DNA of 28,027 nt from a virus: IMG/VR virus record IMGVR_UViG_3300009127_000025, positions 1-28,027 of that record. The stretch is one strand, 5' to 3'. Within the stretch, counting starts at the first letter, position 1. Every line of letters starts with the position of its first letter. The notes under the pieces are model-generated. The model searched no databases. It saw only the letters and a program-made list of their open reading frames with translations, and was not told the origin of the DNA. Made by a program: the position numbers and the translations under genes. Below are positions 6,311 to 13,037 of this stretch, in pieces.

Positions 6311-6853
6311 CTACATCAGGGGTCGCTGTACTACTACCACTGCTGCCACGGGTTCCGGTTCCGGTGGCCATCCCCAGGGCGCTTCATCATACCCCGGCAC
6401 TAACCTAGCGCTGGTTCCCTCAAGGGCCCGGCAAAACCGCCTTGCTTCGCTGTCCTTCCAGCCGTCATGCTCGCAGCTCTGGTAGATGTAACAGTGCACG
6501 AGCTTCAGAGTTTCGACCGGGGACGGTGCGCTGCAACCTGGCCCCTCGCCGGCGCGCCGGTCGTACTTGTAGGGTATTAGCCAGTAGGCGTCAATCGGCC
6601 CCGGCAGATCCGTTATGCCGTCGTCCTGGTAGCGGTCACCGACGCTGGCAACGCACTCGTCAAGGAGCATTTGGCCAACTTCGTCAAGGTCGCTATGGTC
6701 AAGACGCCGGTATGCTGCCTGCCTCTCCTGGTCGGTCATGCCAGCCGGATCCCGGGCATACCACGTCAAGCCGTAGCCTGCCCGCTGCAATAGTGCCTCG
6801 GCCGCCCTTAGTATGGCGTCGATGTGTGCCTTGTCTACCACGTATGCGCTCAT
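6311..6853 (-). CDS. Conserved phage/actinobacterial-type hypothetical protein (MSAYVVDKAHID family)
   Basis: 180 residues from the ATG at 6853, which follows AAAGGAGAGCGAGAGAG; the frame stays open through the promoter to 6955, but that is no reason to start there. The start MSAYVVDKAHIDAIL, the middle VGQMLLDECVASVGDRY and the pair LVHCYIYQSCEHDGW and EARRFCRALEG form a pattern I recognise from a widespread uncharacterised family, in which a 'YQSCEH..W..SEA' motif is conserved. Function is unknown. It is the first gene behind the leftward promoter at 6920-6948, so it is probably expressed early. Confidence 0.7.
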   Translation of the reverse strand: MSAYVVDKAHIDAILRAAEALLQRAGYGLTWYARDPAGMTDQERQAAYRRLDHSDLDEVGQMLLDECVASVGDRYQDDGITDLPGPIDAYWLIPYKYDRRAGEGPGCSAPSPVETLKLVHCYIYQSCEHDGWKDSEARRFCRALEGTSARLVPGYDEAPWGWPPEPEPVAAVVVVQRPLM

Positions 6854-6864
6854 CCTCTCTCGCT

Positions 6865-6954
6865 CTCCTTTCTCTCTTTCTCTGTTGTCTCTAGTCACCC
6901 TTTCCGTGTCTGTACTCACATTGTAGACTATGTTGACAAGTCTGTCAAGTACCA
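6865..6954 (-). repeat. Duplicated promoter/leader, copy 2
   Basis: Second copy of the 90-bp block at 4746-4835, 86 of 90 bases identical. The conservation extends past the promoter through the untranslated leader, which suggests that the leader is also under constraint or that the duplication is recent. Confidence 0.9.
6920..6948 (-). promoter_or_regulatory. Sigma70-type promoter with overlapping inverted repeat (copy 2)
   Basis: Same elements as copy 1: TTGACA (6948-6943), 17-base spacer, TACAAT (6925-6920), and the inverted repeat TTGACA-N4-TGTCAA at 6933-6948. It drives the 180-residue gene starting at 6853 and probably the leftward genes behind it. Confidence 0.8.
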
Positions 6955-7013
6955 TTCCCTAGAACGGTTCGTAAAGTTTTACTCTCCCCTCTGTTCTATT
7001 TTACCCTCACCCG

Positions 7014-7031
7014 TTGTGAGTCAATTCACAC
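7014..7031. promoter_or_regulatory. CRP/FNR-like palindrome
   Basis: TTGTGAGTCAATTCACAC contains TGTGA-N6-TCACA, the consensus half-sites and spacing of CRP-type regulators. It lies about 70 bases upstream of the leftward -35 box. A host CRP-family factor or a phage protein could bind; one perfect match can also arise by chance. Confidence 0.4.
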
Positions 7032-7095
7032 TCTTTTCTACTCCTTTCTACTCCACTTGACAGTCATATCACTTCTGTGCTACCTTTCTTCCCGT

Positions 7096-7232
7096 GGGTC
7101 CTGTGCGCTCTGCAGCCACCAGCGCCAGGACCCTTCTCGCTTTCTTCTCCTCTCCTTTCCCAGGGCCCGGGCGCTCAACATCGGCTTACCGAGGGATTTT
7201 CCTTTCTCCTCGGTACCGTTGTCCCGGGCCCT
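7096..7232. other. Two large hairpins in polypyrimidine-rich control region
   Basis: Hairpin one: GGGTCCTG-T-GCGC (7096-7108) pairs with GCGC-CAGGACCC (7122-7133), a 12-bp stem with one bulge. Hairpin two: AGGGCCCGGG (7162-7171) pairs perfectly with CCCGGGCCCT (7223-7232), and inside it TACCGAGG (7187-7194) pairs with CCTCGGTA (7208-7215). The surrounding plus strand is almost all C and T. No gene is supported here; the short open frames are artefacts of the skewed composition. Candidate roles are replication origin, packaging site or structured RNA. Confidence 0.6.
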
Positions 7233-7286
7233 CCCCTCCTCTTCCTTCCTCCCCAGAGGTAACTAGGGTAACCGGGGCGCCCCCGC

Positions 7287-7311
7287 CCTCAGGGTATTAC
7301 ATACCCTGAGG
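7287..7311. repeat. Perfect 11-bp inverted repeat
   Basis: CCTCAGGGTAT-TAC-ATACCCTGAGG is perfectly symmetric with a 3-base centre and lies two bases before the first GGTGAC motif. The short centre fits a dimer binding site or a cruciform better than a transcription terminator. Confidence 0.7.
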
Positions 7312-7312
7312 T

Positions 7313-7528
7313 GGTGACGGTGACCCTTTGAGCTGCACGGTGACCCCCGGTGACCCCTGCGGTGACCCCTATTTTACACACAAAAAGGGTCACCAAAGCG
7401 TCACCGACATTAGAGTGATTATCATGTACTACCACGTTACCGGTGACCCCTGTCATCAAAATCTCTAGGCTCAAAGTGGTAGACATAACTCCAATAATGG
7501 GTCACCAAGCGTCACCAGAGGGGTCACC
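7313..7528. repeat. Array of eleven GGTGAC/GTCACC motifs (iteron-like)
   Basis: Six GGTGAC motifs start at 7313, 7319, 7339, 7349, 7361 and 7442. Five in the opposite orientation (GTCACC) are near 7389, 7400, 7501, 7511 and 7523. Most are extended to GGTGACCC or GGGTCACC. Two inverted-orientation pairs have nearly the same layout: GGGTCACCAAAGCGTCACC (7387-7405) and GGGTCACCAAGCGTCACC (7499-7516). An A/T-rich stretch (7370-7386) separates the two orientations. Such clusters are typical of initiator- or terminase-binding sites. The array ends about 85 bases before the first late gene. Confidence 0.75.
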
Positions 7529-7614
7529 ACGTCCTCGCAGGCGTGGGAAAACGAGCTTTTTCCGATTGTCCTGCCGCTATTCTACGTTTTGTCAAGTTGT
7601 TTTGGAGTTTTAAA

Positions 7615-8169
7615 GTGTCAATGTCAATGAACCGCTATGGTCGCCGTCCCCGGACGGTGCAATACAACCAGGCCCGGGACGTCCTGATGCAGTCAGCCAG
7701 GGATGCGGCGAATTATCTATGTGGCTGCTTCACAGTTCAACGGCACGGCTACGAGGTAGGCAAGCCGTCGCCGACGCGTATCAAGGCGGCCATGTACTGT
7801 TTGGACCAGGTGCTAGGGAAGCCGGTGATGCGTGTTGAGGGCGTCGACGGGGCGACGGTGACATACAACCAGATAATCGTCCAGGCCCGGGAGAGAGCGA
7901 GAGAGCTGGCGGACGGCGAGTACCCGGCCGTGATGCCTGGAGAGAGTGCACCGGGTATAGCTGAGAGAGTGGCTGGTGAGGAACATGACGGTGAGCCGGC
8001 AGGGGTTCCCCGGGTTCGTGCCGTGAGTCGCCCGGCTACCGGTCCTCTTCTGGACCCTAAGGCGAGAGTAATACATAGAGGTGATGATGATGGCGATGGC
8101 AGGGTTAGCGAAGTGCTGGCGGACGCTCGCTTGCCAGGGCACGAAGACGCGCAAGCGGGTAGACGGTAA
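7615..8169 (+). CDS. Putative DNA-binding protein, small-terminase candidate
   Basis: 184 residues from a GTG at 7615, seven bases after GGAG; ATG codons at 7621 and 7627 are alternatives, and the open frame back to 7543 lacks a site. Residues about 10-100 are helical and basic (RRPRTVQYNQARDVLMQSA, then PTRIKAAMYCLDQVLGKPV). The 'RIKAA...LD.VLGKP' segment is like phage small-terminase or replication-associated proteins that precede the terminase. The C-terminal part is disordered and Pro/Gly/Asp-rich. It is the first gene of the late operon and sits beside the repeat array, as expected for a protein that binds a packaging site; this assignment is inference. Confidence 0.45.
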   Translation: MSMSMNRYGRRPRTVQYNQARDVLMQSARDAANYLCGCFTVQRHGYEVGKPSPTRIKAAMYCLDQVLGKPVMRVEGVDGATVTYNQIIVQARERARELADGEYPAVMPGESAPGIAERVAGEEHDGEPAGVPRVRAVSRPATGPLLDPKARVIHRGDDDGDGRVSEVLADARLPGHEDAQAGRR

Positions 8170-8506
8170 GCCGATATGCCATGACTGTTTCGTGGCTGAT
8201 GCTGCGGAGAACCGGGGCCGAGCCATGGACTATACCGAGCTGACGCCGCCCAAGGGGTACAAAGAGCCGGCGCCGGAGCCAGAAGAGACCGAGCCGGCAG
8301 CCTCGACCCCAGCCGAGGACACCGGGCAGACTGAGCCGGACACCGGAGAGCCGAGCCAGGTGGGACCCGGGGAGAGTGACAACATCGGGATAGGATTACC
8401 AGATACCGCCGGGCCTGATGACGGAGGTACCGGAGACGAGCCGCCACCCTCCGGCGATGTCGACACCGGGACAGGACCCGATGACACAGCCGTTGTGCCT
8501 GAGTAA
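8090..8506 (+). CDS. Zinc-finger protein with acidic low-complexity tail
   Basis: 138 residues from the ATG at 8090, eight bases after AGAGG; four start codons follow one another here (8081-8092) so the exact start is uncertain. Cysteines in CWRTLACQ and, after a basic loop, ICHDC could hold one zinc. The remaining 90 residues are Glu/Pro/Gly/Thr-rich and strongly acidic, without hydrophobic core. It overlaps the previous gene by 80 bases in another frame. The tail is encoded by codons as GC-rich as its neighbours. Function is unknown. Confidence 0.5.
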   Translation: MAMAGLAKCWRTLACQGTKTRKRVDGKPICHDCFVADAAENRGRAMDYTELTPPKGYKEPAPEPEETEPAASTPAEDTGQTEPDTGEPSQVGPGESDNIGIGLPDTAGPDDGGTGDEPPPSGDVDTGTGPDDTAVVPE

Positions 8507-8531
8507 GGCTACATAACATAAATAGTGCGCT

Positions 8532-8699
8532 CCTCTAGGCGTGGCACCGGCCGGCAACGGAGCACCGGCGCCCGTCCAGGCGCGTGTCCCTAACGAGGTA
8601 CCCGGTACTGAGGCAGTGGTAGTGCTGGGTAGGGCGGCTGGCCTGGTGGCCAGCGCCCCTACCCATGCCCCTCGTTGTCGTACCTGGTACTGCTAGAGG
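8532..8699 (+). ncRNA. Candidate structured RNA or packaging element
   Basis: Three helices nest correctly. CCTCTAG (8532-8538) pairs with CTAGAGG (8693-8699), and AACGAGG (8592-8598) with CCTCGTT (8670-8676). A 17-base arm at 8627-8643 pairs with 8648-8664 around a TGGT loop, with only a two-base internal mismatch. Near-repeats TACCCGGTACTG (8600-8611) and TACCTGGTACTG (8681-8692) flank the big hairpin. A T-rich stretch (TTTTGTTGCTTTGTTGGTTTTT, in part) follows from 8704. It lies in a gap without a supported gene (8507-8836). It may be a structured RNA ending in a terminator, or DNA used in packaging. Confidence 0.5.
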
Positions 8700-8836
8700 G
8701 TATATTTTGTTGCTTTGTTGGTTTTTCTGCTGGGTACGGGGCTTATCCTCACACGCTCAAAAGGGGGGTTAGGAGGGGGCTCATACAACGGGGCATGGTA
8801 GAAGCTGGTTAGAGGTGATGGGATGCCGACGTGCGG

Positions 8837-9004
8837 ATGGTTATTTGGGATGATGTTCAGGGAAGGGGAGCGAGGATACCGAGGGATACGGAGTCGAAGC
8901 CAGAGGCAGAGGCGGAGAGCGAGGCGACGCAGGTGACAGTGAAGAGGAAGGGTAGCCTGCGGGCTGGGGTACAAGGTGGATTGACGTTACAGGTGCTGTG
9001 CTGA
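8837..9004 (+). CDS. Possible small protein (55 aa)
   Basis: An open frame from ATG 8837 (or GTG 8831) to TGA 9002-9004. It reads MVIWDDVQGRGARIPRDTE, then a Glu/Ala-rich stretch and VTVKRKGSLRAGVQGG. Composition is protein-like, but the ribosome binding site is weak, and another frame from ATG 8823 (37 residues, Arg-rich) has a better-placed AGAGGTG. Treat as uncertain. Confidence 0.35.
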   Translation: MVIWDDVQGRGARIPRDTESKPEAEAESEATQVTVKRKGSLRAGVQGGLTLQVLC

Positions 9005-9048
9005 GGGGTACTCTGGCCCGTGGGTCGTTCAAGAAAGGAGTGAGGGCG

Positions 9049-9306
9049 ATGGTTGCAGAGGAAGTGACGGTTGACGAGATAGTAGGCATCATCAAGAAGT
9101 ACAACCTGTGGTGGCAGGTGTCACCGAGGACGGACCCGGCGGGGCGGGACGATGCGGCGGTAAGGGCGTCGGCGATGAACGGATTGCTGGTGAACGTCTG
9201 CCGTGATGTAGCGGCGCTCCAGAGGTCGAGGATGGCCGGGGAACTGGTTGAGTCGGACATTGAGGAGCACCTGGGGATACCGATGGTAAAAGAGGGTAGC
9301 GGATGA
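9049..9306 (+). CDS. Hypothetical protein directly upstream of terminase (85 aa)
   Basis: The ATG at 9049 follows AAGAAAGGAG; the frame is open from 8998, but without a site. The product starts MVAEEVTVDEIVGIIKKYN and is largely helical (VNVCRDVAALQRSRMAGEL), ending with an ATGA overlap into the terminase gene. Its position, small size and tight coupling make it an alternative candidate for the small terminase or a terminase accessory protein. No family motif is recognised. Confidence 0.55.
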   Translation: MVAEEVTVDEIVGIIKKYNLWWQVSPRTDPAGRDDAAVRASAMNGLLVNVCRDVAALQRSRMAGELVESDIEEHLGIPMVKEGSG

Positions 9307-10739
9307 AGCCGATAGAGGTACCGGTCCAGGACTATACTGAAGAAGTGCTGGAGCTTCAGAAGCTGGGTCAGACGAGGCCGGACTTATGGATAGAACAGGT
9401 GTTCCGGTGTCGGTTGTGGGGGAAGCAGGCAGAGGTAGCCCGGAGCGTCATGGAGAATACGAGGACTGCCGTGAGGAGCTGCTCGGGTAGTGGCAAGAGT
9501 TTCATCGCGGCGAGGGTAGCCCTGGCGTTTCTCCACAACTTTGAGCCGAGTACAGTCATATCGACGGCGCCGACATTCAGGCAGGTTGAGCTCATACTGT
9601 GGCGTGAGATTGCTGCGGCGCAGGGTCAGGCGAGCATACGTCTTGGTGGGGATTTGACGAATGTCCGCCTGGACATTACGGAAAACTGGTTTGCTGTGGG
9701 TCTGTCGACGGACCACCCGGAGCGTTTCCAGGGTTTCCATAATGAGAACATTCTGGTGATTGGCGATGAGGCGAGCGGTTTGCCGGAGACCATCTACTCT
9801 GCACTGGAGAACCCGATGGCAACGGGAAACGCCCACGAGTTGCTCATCGGTAATCCGACGCAGCCGGTAGGACCTTTCCGGGACTGCTTCACATCGCCAC
9901 TCTATCAGACGTTCCACATCTCGGCGTTCGATACACCGAACTTCACCGCCCTGGGGATAACGCGGGAAGACATCAGAGACGGGGCCTGGGAGAAGAAGGT
10001 CGGCGATAAGGTCATGCCCTATCCTGGTCTGGTATCTCCGCGGTGGGTGGCCGAGAGACTCATTGAGTGGGGAGAAGGTTCGTACCTGTGGCTGGTGTAC
10101 GTCGAGGGAGAGTTTCCCGGTAGCGGTGTCAACACACTCTTCCACCTGCCTGACGTTGAGGCTGCCGTAGAGAGGACTATCGAGTCGGAAGGCGACAAGA
10201 TAAGTAGCCTCGATGTCAGCCGGTACGGTGACAGTGAGACGGTGTTTGCCGTGCGCCAGGGTGACCATGTCTTCGAGATGGCCGCTTGGAGCCATGCTGA
10301 TACCACCCATACCGCCGGCCGGACGGCCCGGCATATCCGGTTGAATAATCCGACGTACAACTTCGTCGACTCGGTCGGAGTCGGCGGTGGCGTTGCCGAT
10401 ATGCTCAAAGCCGAGGACATTTCGATAACCGACTTCAATGCCGGGGCGGTGGCGGTCGATAAGGAAAGGTACGGCAACCGGCGGGCCGAACTCTTCTGGT
10501 ATCTTTCACGGAAGTTTGTCGAGGGTACTATTGATATACCTGATGATGGCAAGCTCAAGAGCCAGCTCTGCGACATTCGGTACCGCTATGACCAGAGGGG
10601 CAGAATGTGGATTGAGACGAAGGAAGAGGCCAAGGCGCGGGGCAGCCGGTCGCCGGACCGGGCGGACGCACTGATGATGACTTACGCTCCCGCGAAGTCG
10701 CGGGGTAAAAAGGGTAGACCCAATCAGAAAATATACTAA
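9303..10739 (+). CDS. terL: Terminase large subunit
   Basis: 478 residues. The ATPase half has Walker A SCSGSGKS (residues 59-66), a coupling-type STAPTFRQVE segment near 87 and Walker B ILVIGDEASG with D155-E156. The nuclease half has the RNase-H-like strand SSLDVSRYGDSETVFAV near residue 300, a second acidic strand in NFVDSVGVGGG and the C-terminal SPDRADALMMTYA. These are the usual landmarks of phage packaging motors, which pump DNA into the empty head and cut it. Full-length with no visible break. The start overlaps the upstream stop (ATGA), so it is translated in coupling with the 85-residue gene. Confidence 0.93.
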   Translation: MKPIEVPVQDYTEEVLELQKLGQTRPDLWIEQVFRCRLWGKQAEVARSVMENTRTAVRSCSGSGKSFIAARVALAFLHNFEPSTVISTAPTFRQVELILWREIAAAQGQASIRLGGDLTNVRLDITENWFAVGLSTDHPERFQGFHNENILVIGDEASGLPETIYSALENPMATGNAHELLIGNPTQPVGPFRDCFTSPLYQTFHISAFDTPNFTALGITREDIRDGAWEKKVGDKVMPYPGLVSPRWVAERLIEWGEGSYLWLVYVEGEFPGSGVNTLFHLPDVEAAVERTIESEGDKISSLDVSRYGDSETVFAVRQGDHVFEMAAWSHADTTHTAGRTARHIRLNNPTYNFVDSVGVGGGVADMLKAEDISITDFNAGAVAVDKERYGNRRAELFWYLSRKFVEGTIDIPDDGKLKSQLCDIRYRYDQRGRMWIETKEEAKARGSRSPDRADALMMTYAPAKSRGKKGRPNQKIY

Positions 10740-10761
10740 GGTGGGGAGGTAAGGAAGGATG
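10740..10761 (+). promoter_or_regulatory. Duplicated strong ribosome binding region, copy 1
   Basis: A 22-base stretch starting GGTGGGGAGGTAAGG and ending in the ATG of the 124-residue gene. It is identical to 11142-11163 ahead of the fibre gene. Both GGGGAGG and AAGGAAGG can act as Shine-Dalgarno sites, which suggests high-level translation of two virion proteins. Confidence 0.75.
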
Positions 10762-11133
10762 CCAGCACCAACGAAGACAGACATCAAGGACGTAAGGGCA
10801 ATATCGCCGCATGACATCTCGGGTCATGTAGAGGGCACCACGGTTGATGCCTATGCAAATGCGCTTGACCTGGACACCAGAGGACAGAGGAGCAAGACCA
10901 TCATCCTCAAGAATACAGCCGGCGCTAACGGGCTGAAGTATAAGCTGCTCATCAGTGCGTTCTTTGAGGCAGGTGAGCAGGCGGAAGAGGTTGCCGAGAC
11001 GACGCTGGCGGCCGGAGCAACGGCCAAGTTTCGGTATGTCGGTGCCTACGGGCGCATGATACTCCAGGTGAAAGCGGCTGTCGGGTCTGCCCAGGCCACG
11101 TACACGGCCGACTACACGATGAGCGGGATATAG
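10759..11133 (+). CDS. Putative capsid decoration or small virion protein (124 aa)
   Basis: A beta-rich, Ala/Thr/Gly-rich protein, with segments such as SKTIILKNTAGANGLKYKL and RMILQVKAAVGSAQATYTA that read as alternating strands of a jelly-roll or immunoglobulin-like fold. It has no signal peptide or catalytic motif. Its place between terminase and fibre, and the strong duplicated ribosome binding region, suggest a multi-copy outer-head protein. The role is inferred from context and composition. Confidence 0.5.
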   Translation: MPAPTKTDIKDVRAISPHDISGHVEGTTVDAYANALDLDTRGQRSKTIILKNTAGANGLKYKLLISAFFEAGEQAEEVAETTLAAGATAKFRYVGAYGRMILQVKAAVGSAQATYTADYTMSGI

Positions 11134-11141
11134 AATTAGCT

Positions 11142-11163
11142 GGTGGGGAGGTAAGGAAGGATG
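11142..11163 (+). promoter_or_regulatory. Duplicated strong ribosome binding region, copy 2
   Basis: Identical over 22 bases, including the ATG, to 10740-10761. The identical copy ahead of the next gene may reflect duplication of the gene start or selection for equal expression. Confidence 0.75.
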
Positions 11164-12348
11164 GCTATTTCCGCATATCACACAGATACAATCGAGGAGC
11201 TGTTTCGGATAAGCGGCTTCGACCTACTGCCACCGACCGATAACGAGTTTTCTATCGGTTCTGTGGCCTTCAGTCTGAAGGACATACACGTCCAGAACAT
11301 CGTCTACGCCGGGGCTCTGGCGGGGAATTGGGAGCCGTCGGCCGATGACACGTATCTCCTGGGGAGTGCAACAAAGGGGTGGATTGGTCTGCACCTGCCG
11401 GACACGTTCATAGTGGACGATCCCGGGGTGGTGAAGCTCCGAAACAGTGTCAATGATGCCTACGTTGACCTGGAAGCCATGGACATCCAGCTGGCAGGAA
11501 CAACGACTGCCTTGACCTTTTCCAATGCGGCTACAATAGTGGCAGGTTCTGGCCTGACTCTGCCTGCGTTTGCTATGGGTGGACAGATAACTGGCGGTGG
11601 ACAGAGTATTACAGGTTTAGCTTCTCTGTCTTTTGCAACAGGAGCCAACCGTATTATATTTATGGAGGACGTGGCAGAAGATAAGGAATTAACACTCAGA
11701 GGTGGCCCTAATGCAGGAGGTTCGGGAGGACTGATACTAATTCACGGTCACGCCGATGCTACTCAGCCGGGAGCTATCCGGATGGGTACTTCGAATGCAG
11801 CTGGGAATGCCGATGTTATCAGAATAGATTTGTCAGGTGCAGCAGCAACAGCTGAACTCGCTCTAACCAACGTGACTGTTACTGGCATAGTCCTATCAGG
11901 TGACCTAGAGTTCGGTCCCTCATCTCTTGACCTTTTGGGGCCGTCTACTGATGATGGTTTCTTTGAGATAAAGGCAAAGGACTCTGGTGTTGGTATGGTA
12001 GCTGTGGCTAGTGTTCGCGGGGCTTCTGACCCCTTTATTGCGTTAGGTGGTGGACAAGAGTTCAAGTTTACCAACGCCGGCCTAGTTGGCTTCTTCGGAG
12101 CGACCCCGGTTGCCCAGCCCTCAGCCTACACACAGACCTACGCCACGGCTGACAAGACCATCGCGAACCCGACCTGTACTTCGATGGGTGACCTGGGAGC
12201 TACCGATGCTGGATGGGGTGCTTCGAGCGAGGCCAACTTCGACAAGATTACCACGGCCATCGACCAGATAATCGCTGACAACCTGGACTTGAGACAGGCG
12301 TTGACCGCCCTGGTCGATGACCTGCAAAGTCTGGGACTGTTGCAGTAG
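11161..12348 (+). CDS. Head fibre or tail-fibre-like virion protein
   Basis: 395 residues. The N-terminal part has the 'IGS...KDIHVQNIVYAG' and 'LLGSATKGWIGLHL' pattern found in phage fibres, where short beta repeats link trimeric segments. The middle (about 115-300) is Gly/Ala/Ser/Thr-rich beta structure, and its DNA is visibly lower in GC (about 45-47 % in two 60-base samples) than its flanks. The C-terminus reads VGFFGATPVAQPSAY, and a helical end (NFDKITTAIDQIIADNLDL, then LVDDLQSLGLL) forms a coiled-coil tip typical of this fibre type. The gene is placed among head genes rather than tail genes, so a capsid-attached fibre is likely. The central segment probably varies with host receptor. 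Confidence 0.68.
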   Translation: MAISAYHTDTIEELFRISGFDLLPPTDNEFSIGSVAFSLKDIHVQNIVYAGALAGNWEPSADDTYLLGSATKGWIGLHLPDTFIVDDPGVVKLRNSVNDAYVDLEAMDIQLAGTTTALTFSNAATIVAGSGLTLPAFAMGGQITGGGQSITGLASLSFATGANRIIFMEDVAEDKELTLRGGPNAGGSGGLILIHGHADATQPGAIRMGTSNAAGNADVIRIDLSGAAATAELALTNVTVTGIVLSGDLEFGPSSLDLLGPSTDDGFFEIKAKDSGVGMVAVASVRGASDPFIALGGGQEFKFTNAGLVGFFGATPVAQPSAYTQTYATADKTIANPTCTSMGDLGATDAGWGASSEANFDKITTAIDQIIADNLDLRQALTALVDDLQSLGLLQ

Positions 12349-12358
12349 GGGGCTTGAA

Positions 12359-12574
12359 GTGGAAGACAGACGCACAGTGAGTTACCCAGGCGACGCCCGG
12401 GTTATCCGAGACAAACGCACCGGCGTCTTTCGCCGGAACCGCGAGAGAGTCATCTCACCAGAGGACATAGTGCCGCTTGGTGAGCACGTCTGGGTTTGCC
12501 GTATCGCTGATGCAGAAGGCAGGCCCAGACCAGGGCACCCCATTATGGCGTTCGACCGCGTGGCGATAGAATAG
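12359..12574 (+). CDS. Small basic hypothetical protein (71 aa)
   Basis: The GTG at 12359 lies six bases after AGGGGG; the frame is open further back to 12317 but overlaps the fibre gene with no site. The product has a basic stretch (RVIRDKRTGVFRRNRERVI) followed by strands (HVWVCRIADAEGRPRPGHP). No family is recognised. It sits between fibre and a coiled-coil gene. Confidence 0.55.
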   Translation: MEDRRTVSYPGDARVIRDKRTGVFRRNRERVISPEDIVPLGEHVWVCRIADAEGRPRPGHPIMAFDRVAIE

Positions 12575-12590
12575 AAAGGAGAAGAGAAAC

Positions 12591-13019
12591 ATGCCAGGAA
12601 AAGAAGAAGAAACACCTGGGCTGGAGAGTGGAACAAAGTCACCTGACTCTTCGGCAGAACCGACAGTACCCGATGTGGAAAACGCTGTCGAGGAACACGT
12701 AGACCCTGAGGACTTGGGCGATGTCGACATTGGTCTTGACGGCACTTACGTCCTGACACTGGTGGCCAGTCAGAGGTTTCAGTTGGCCAGAAACTACCAG
12801 GCCAATGCCCTTGCCCTCCAGCATCTCAGGCTCTCAGTCACGGCTAACAAGGCTGTCGGCAATGAGAGGAGCACCAGGGATTACGAGAAGAGGATTGAGG
12901 ACTTGGAGCCCGAGGTCAAGCATATACTCCGTAGCATTAAGGCAATCGACAAGGAGTATCCGAAAGCCAAGGCCGAGATGCAGAAGCAGGTGGAAAAGGC
13001 TAACCGCGAGCAAAAGTAG
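12591..13019 (+). CDS. Coiled-coil protein (142 aa), head-associated
   Basis: A Shine-Dalgarno AAAGGAGAAG precedes the ATG. Residues 1-45 are acidic and disordered; residues about 80-142 form a charged coiled coil (TRDYEKRIEDLEPEVKHIL, then EMQKQVEKANREQ). It lies immediately before the portal gene. It could be an assembly chaperone or a minor head protein. No family is recognised. Confidence 0.55.
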   Translation: MPGKEEETPGLESGTKSPDSSAEPTVPDVENAVEEHVDPEDLGDVDIGLDGTYVLTLVASQRFQLARNYQANALALQHLRLSVTANKAVGNERSTRDYEKRIEDLEPEVKHILRSIKAIDKEYPKAKAEMQKQVEKANREQK

Positions 13020-13037
13020 GTAAGGTGGAGGCTGCCG

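Noticed and set aside
7057-7086. Rightward promoter candidate: TTGACA with TACCTT 18 bases later
   Set aside because: The -35 is perfect but the -10 is poor, and the leader to the first late gene would cross the whole repeat array. Not strong enough to list as a feature.
7057-7309. Short plus-strand frames in the CT-rich stretch
   Set aside because: They consist of Ser/Pro/Leu runs from polypyrimidine composition and overlap strong hairpins. No starts with suitable sites.
7289-7486. 65-residue minus-strand open frame across the repeat array
   Set aside because: It reads through the GGTGAC repeats, has no ribosome binding site and gives a repetitive, unlikely protein. Treated as an artefact of repeats.
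7749-8519. 256-residue minus-strand frame opposite the first late genes
   Set aside because: Arg/Ser/Pro-rich product typical of an antisense shadow in GC-rich DNA; the opposite strand has protein-like composition and ribosome binding sites.
9384-10334. 316-residue minus-strand frame opposite the terminase
   Set aside because: The plus-strand frame has clear Walker and nuclease motifs; the antisense frame has no motif and no start site.
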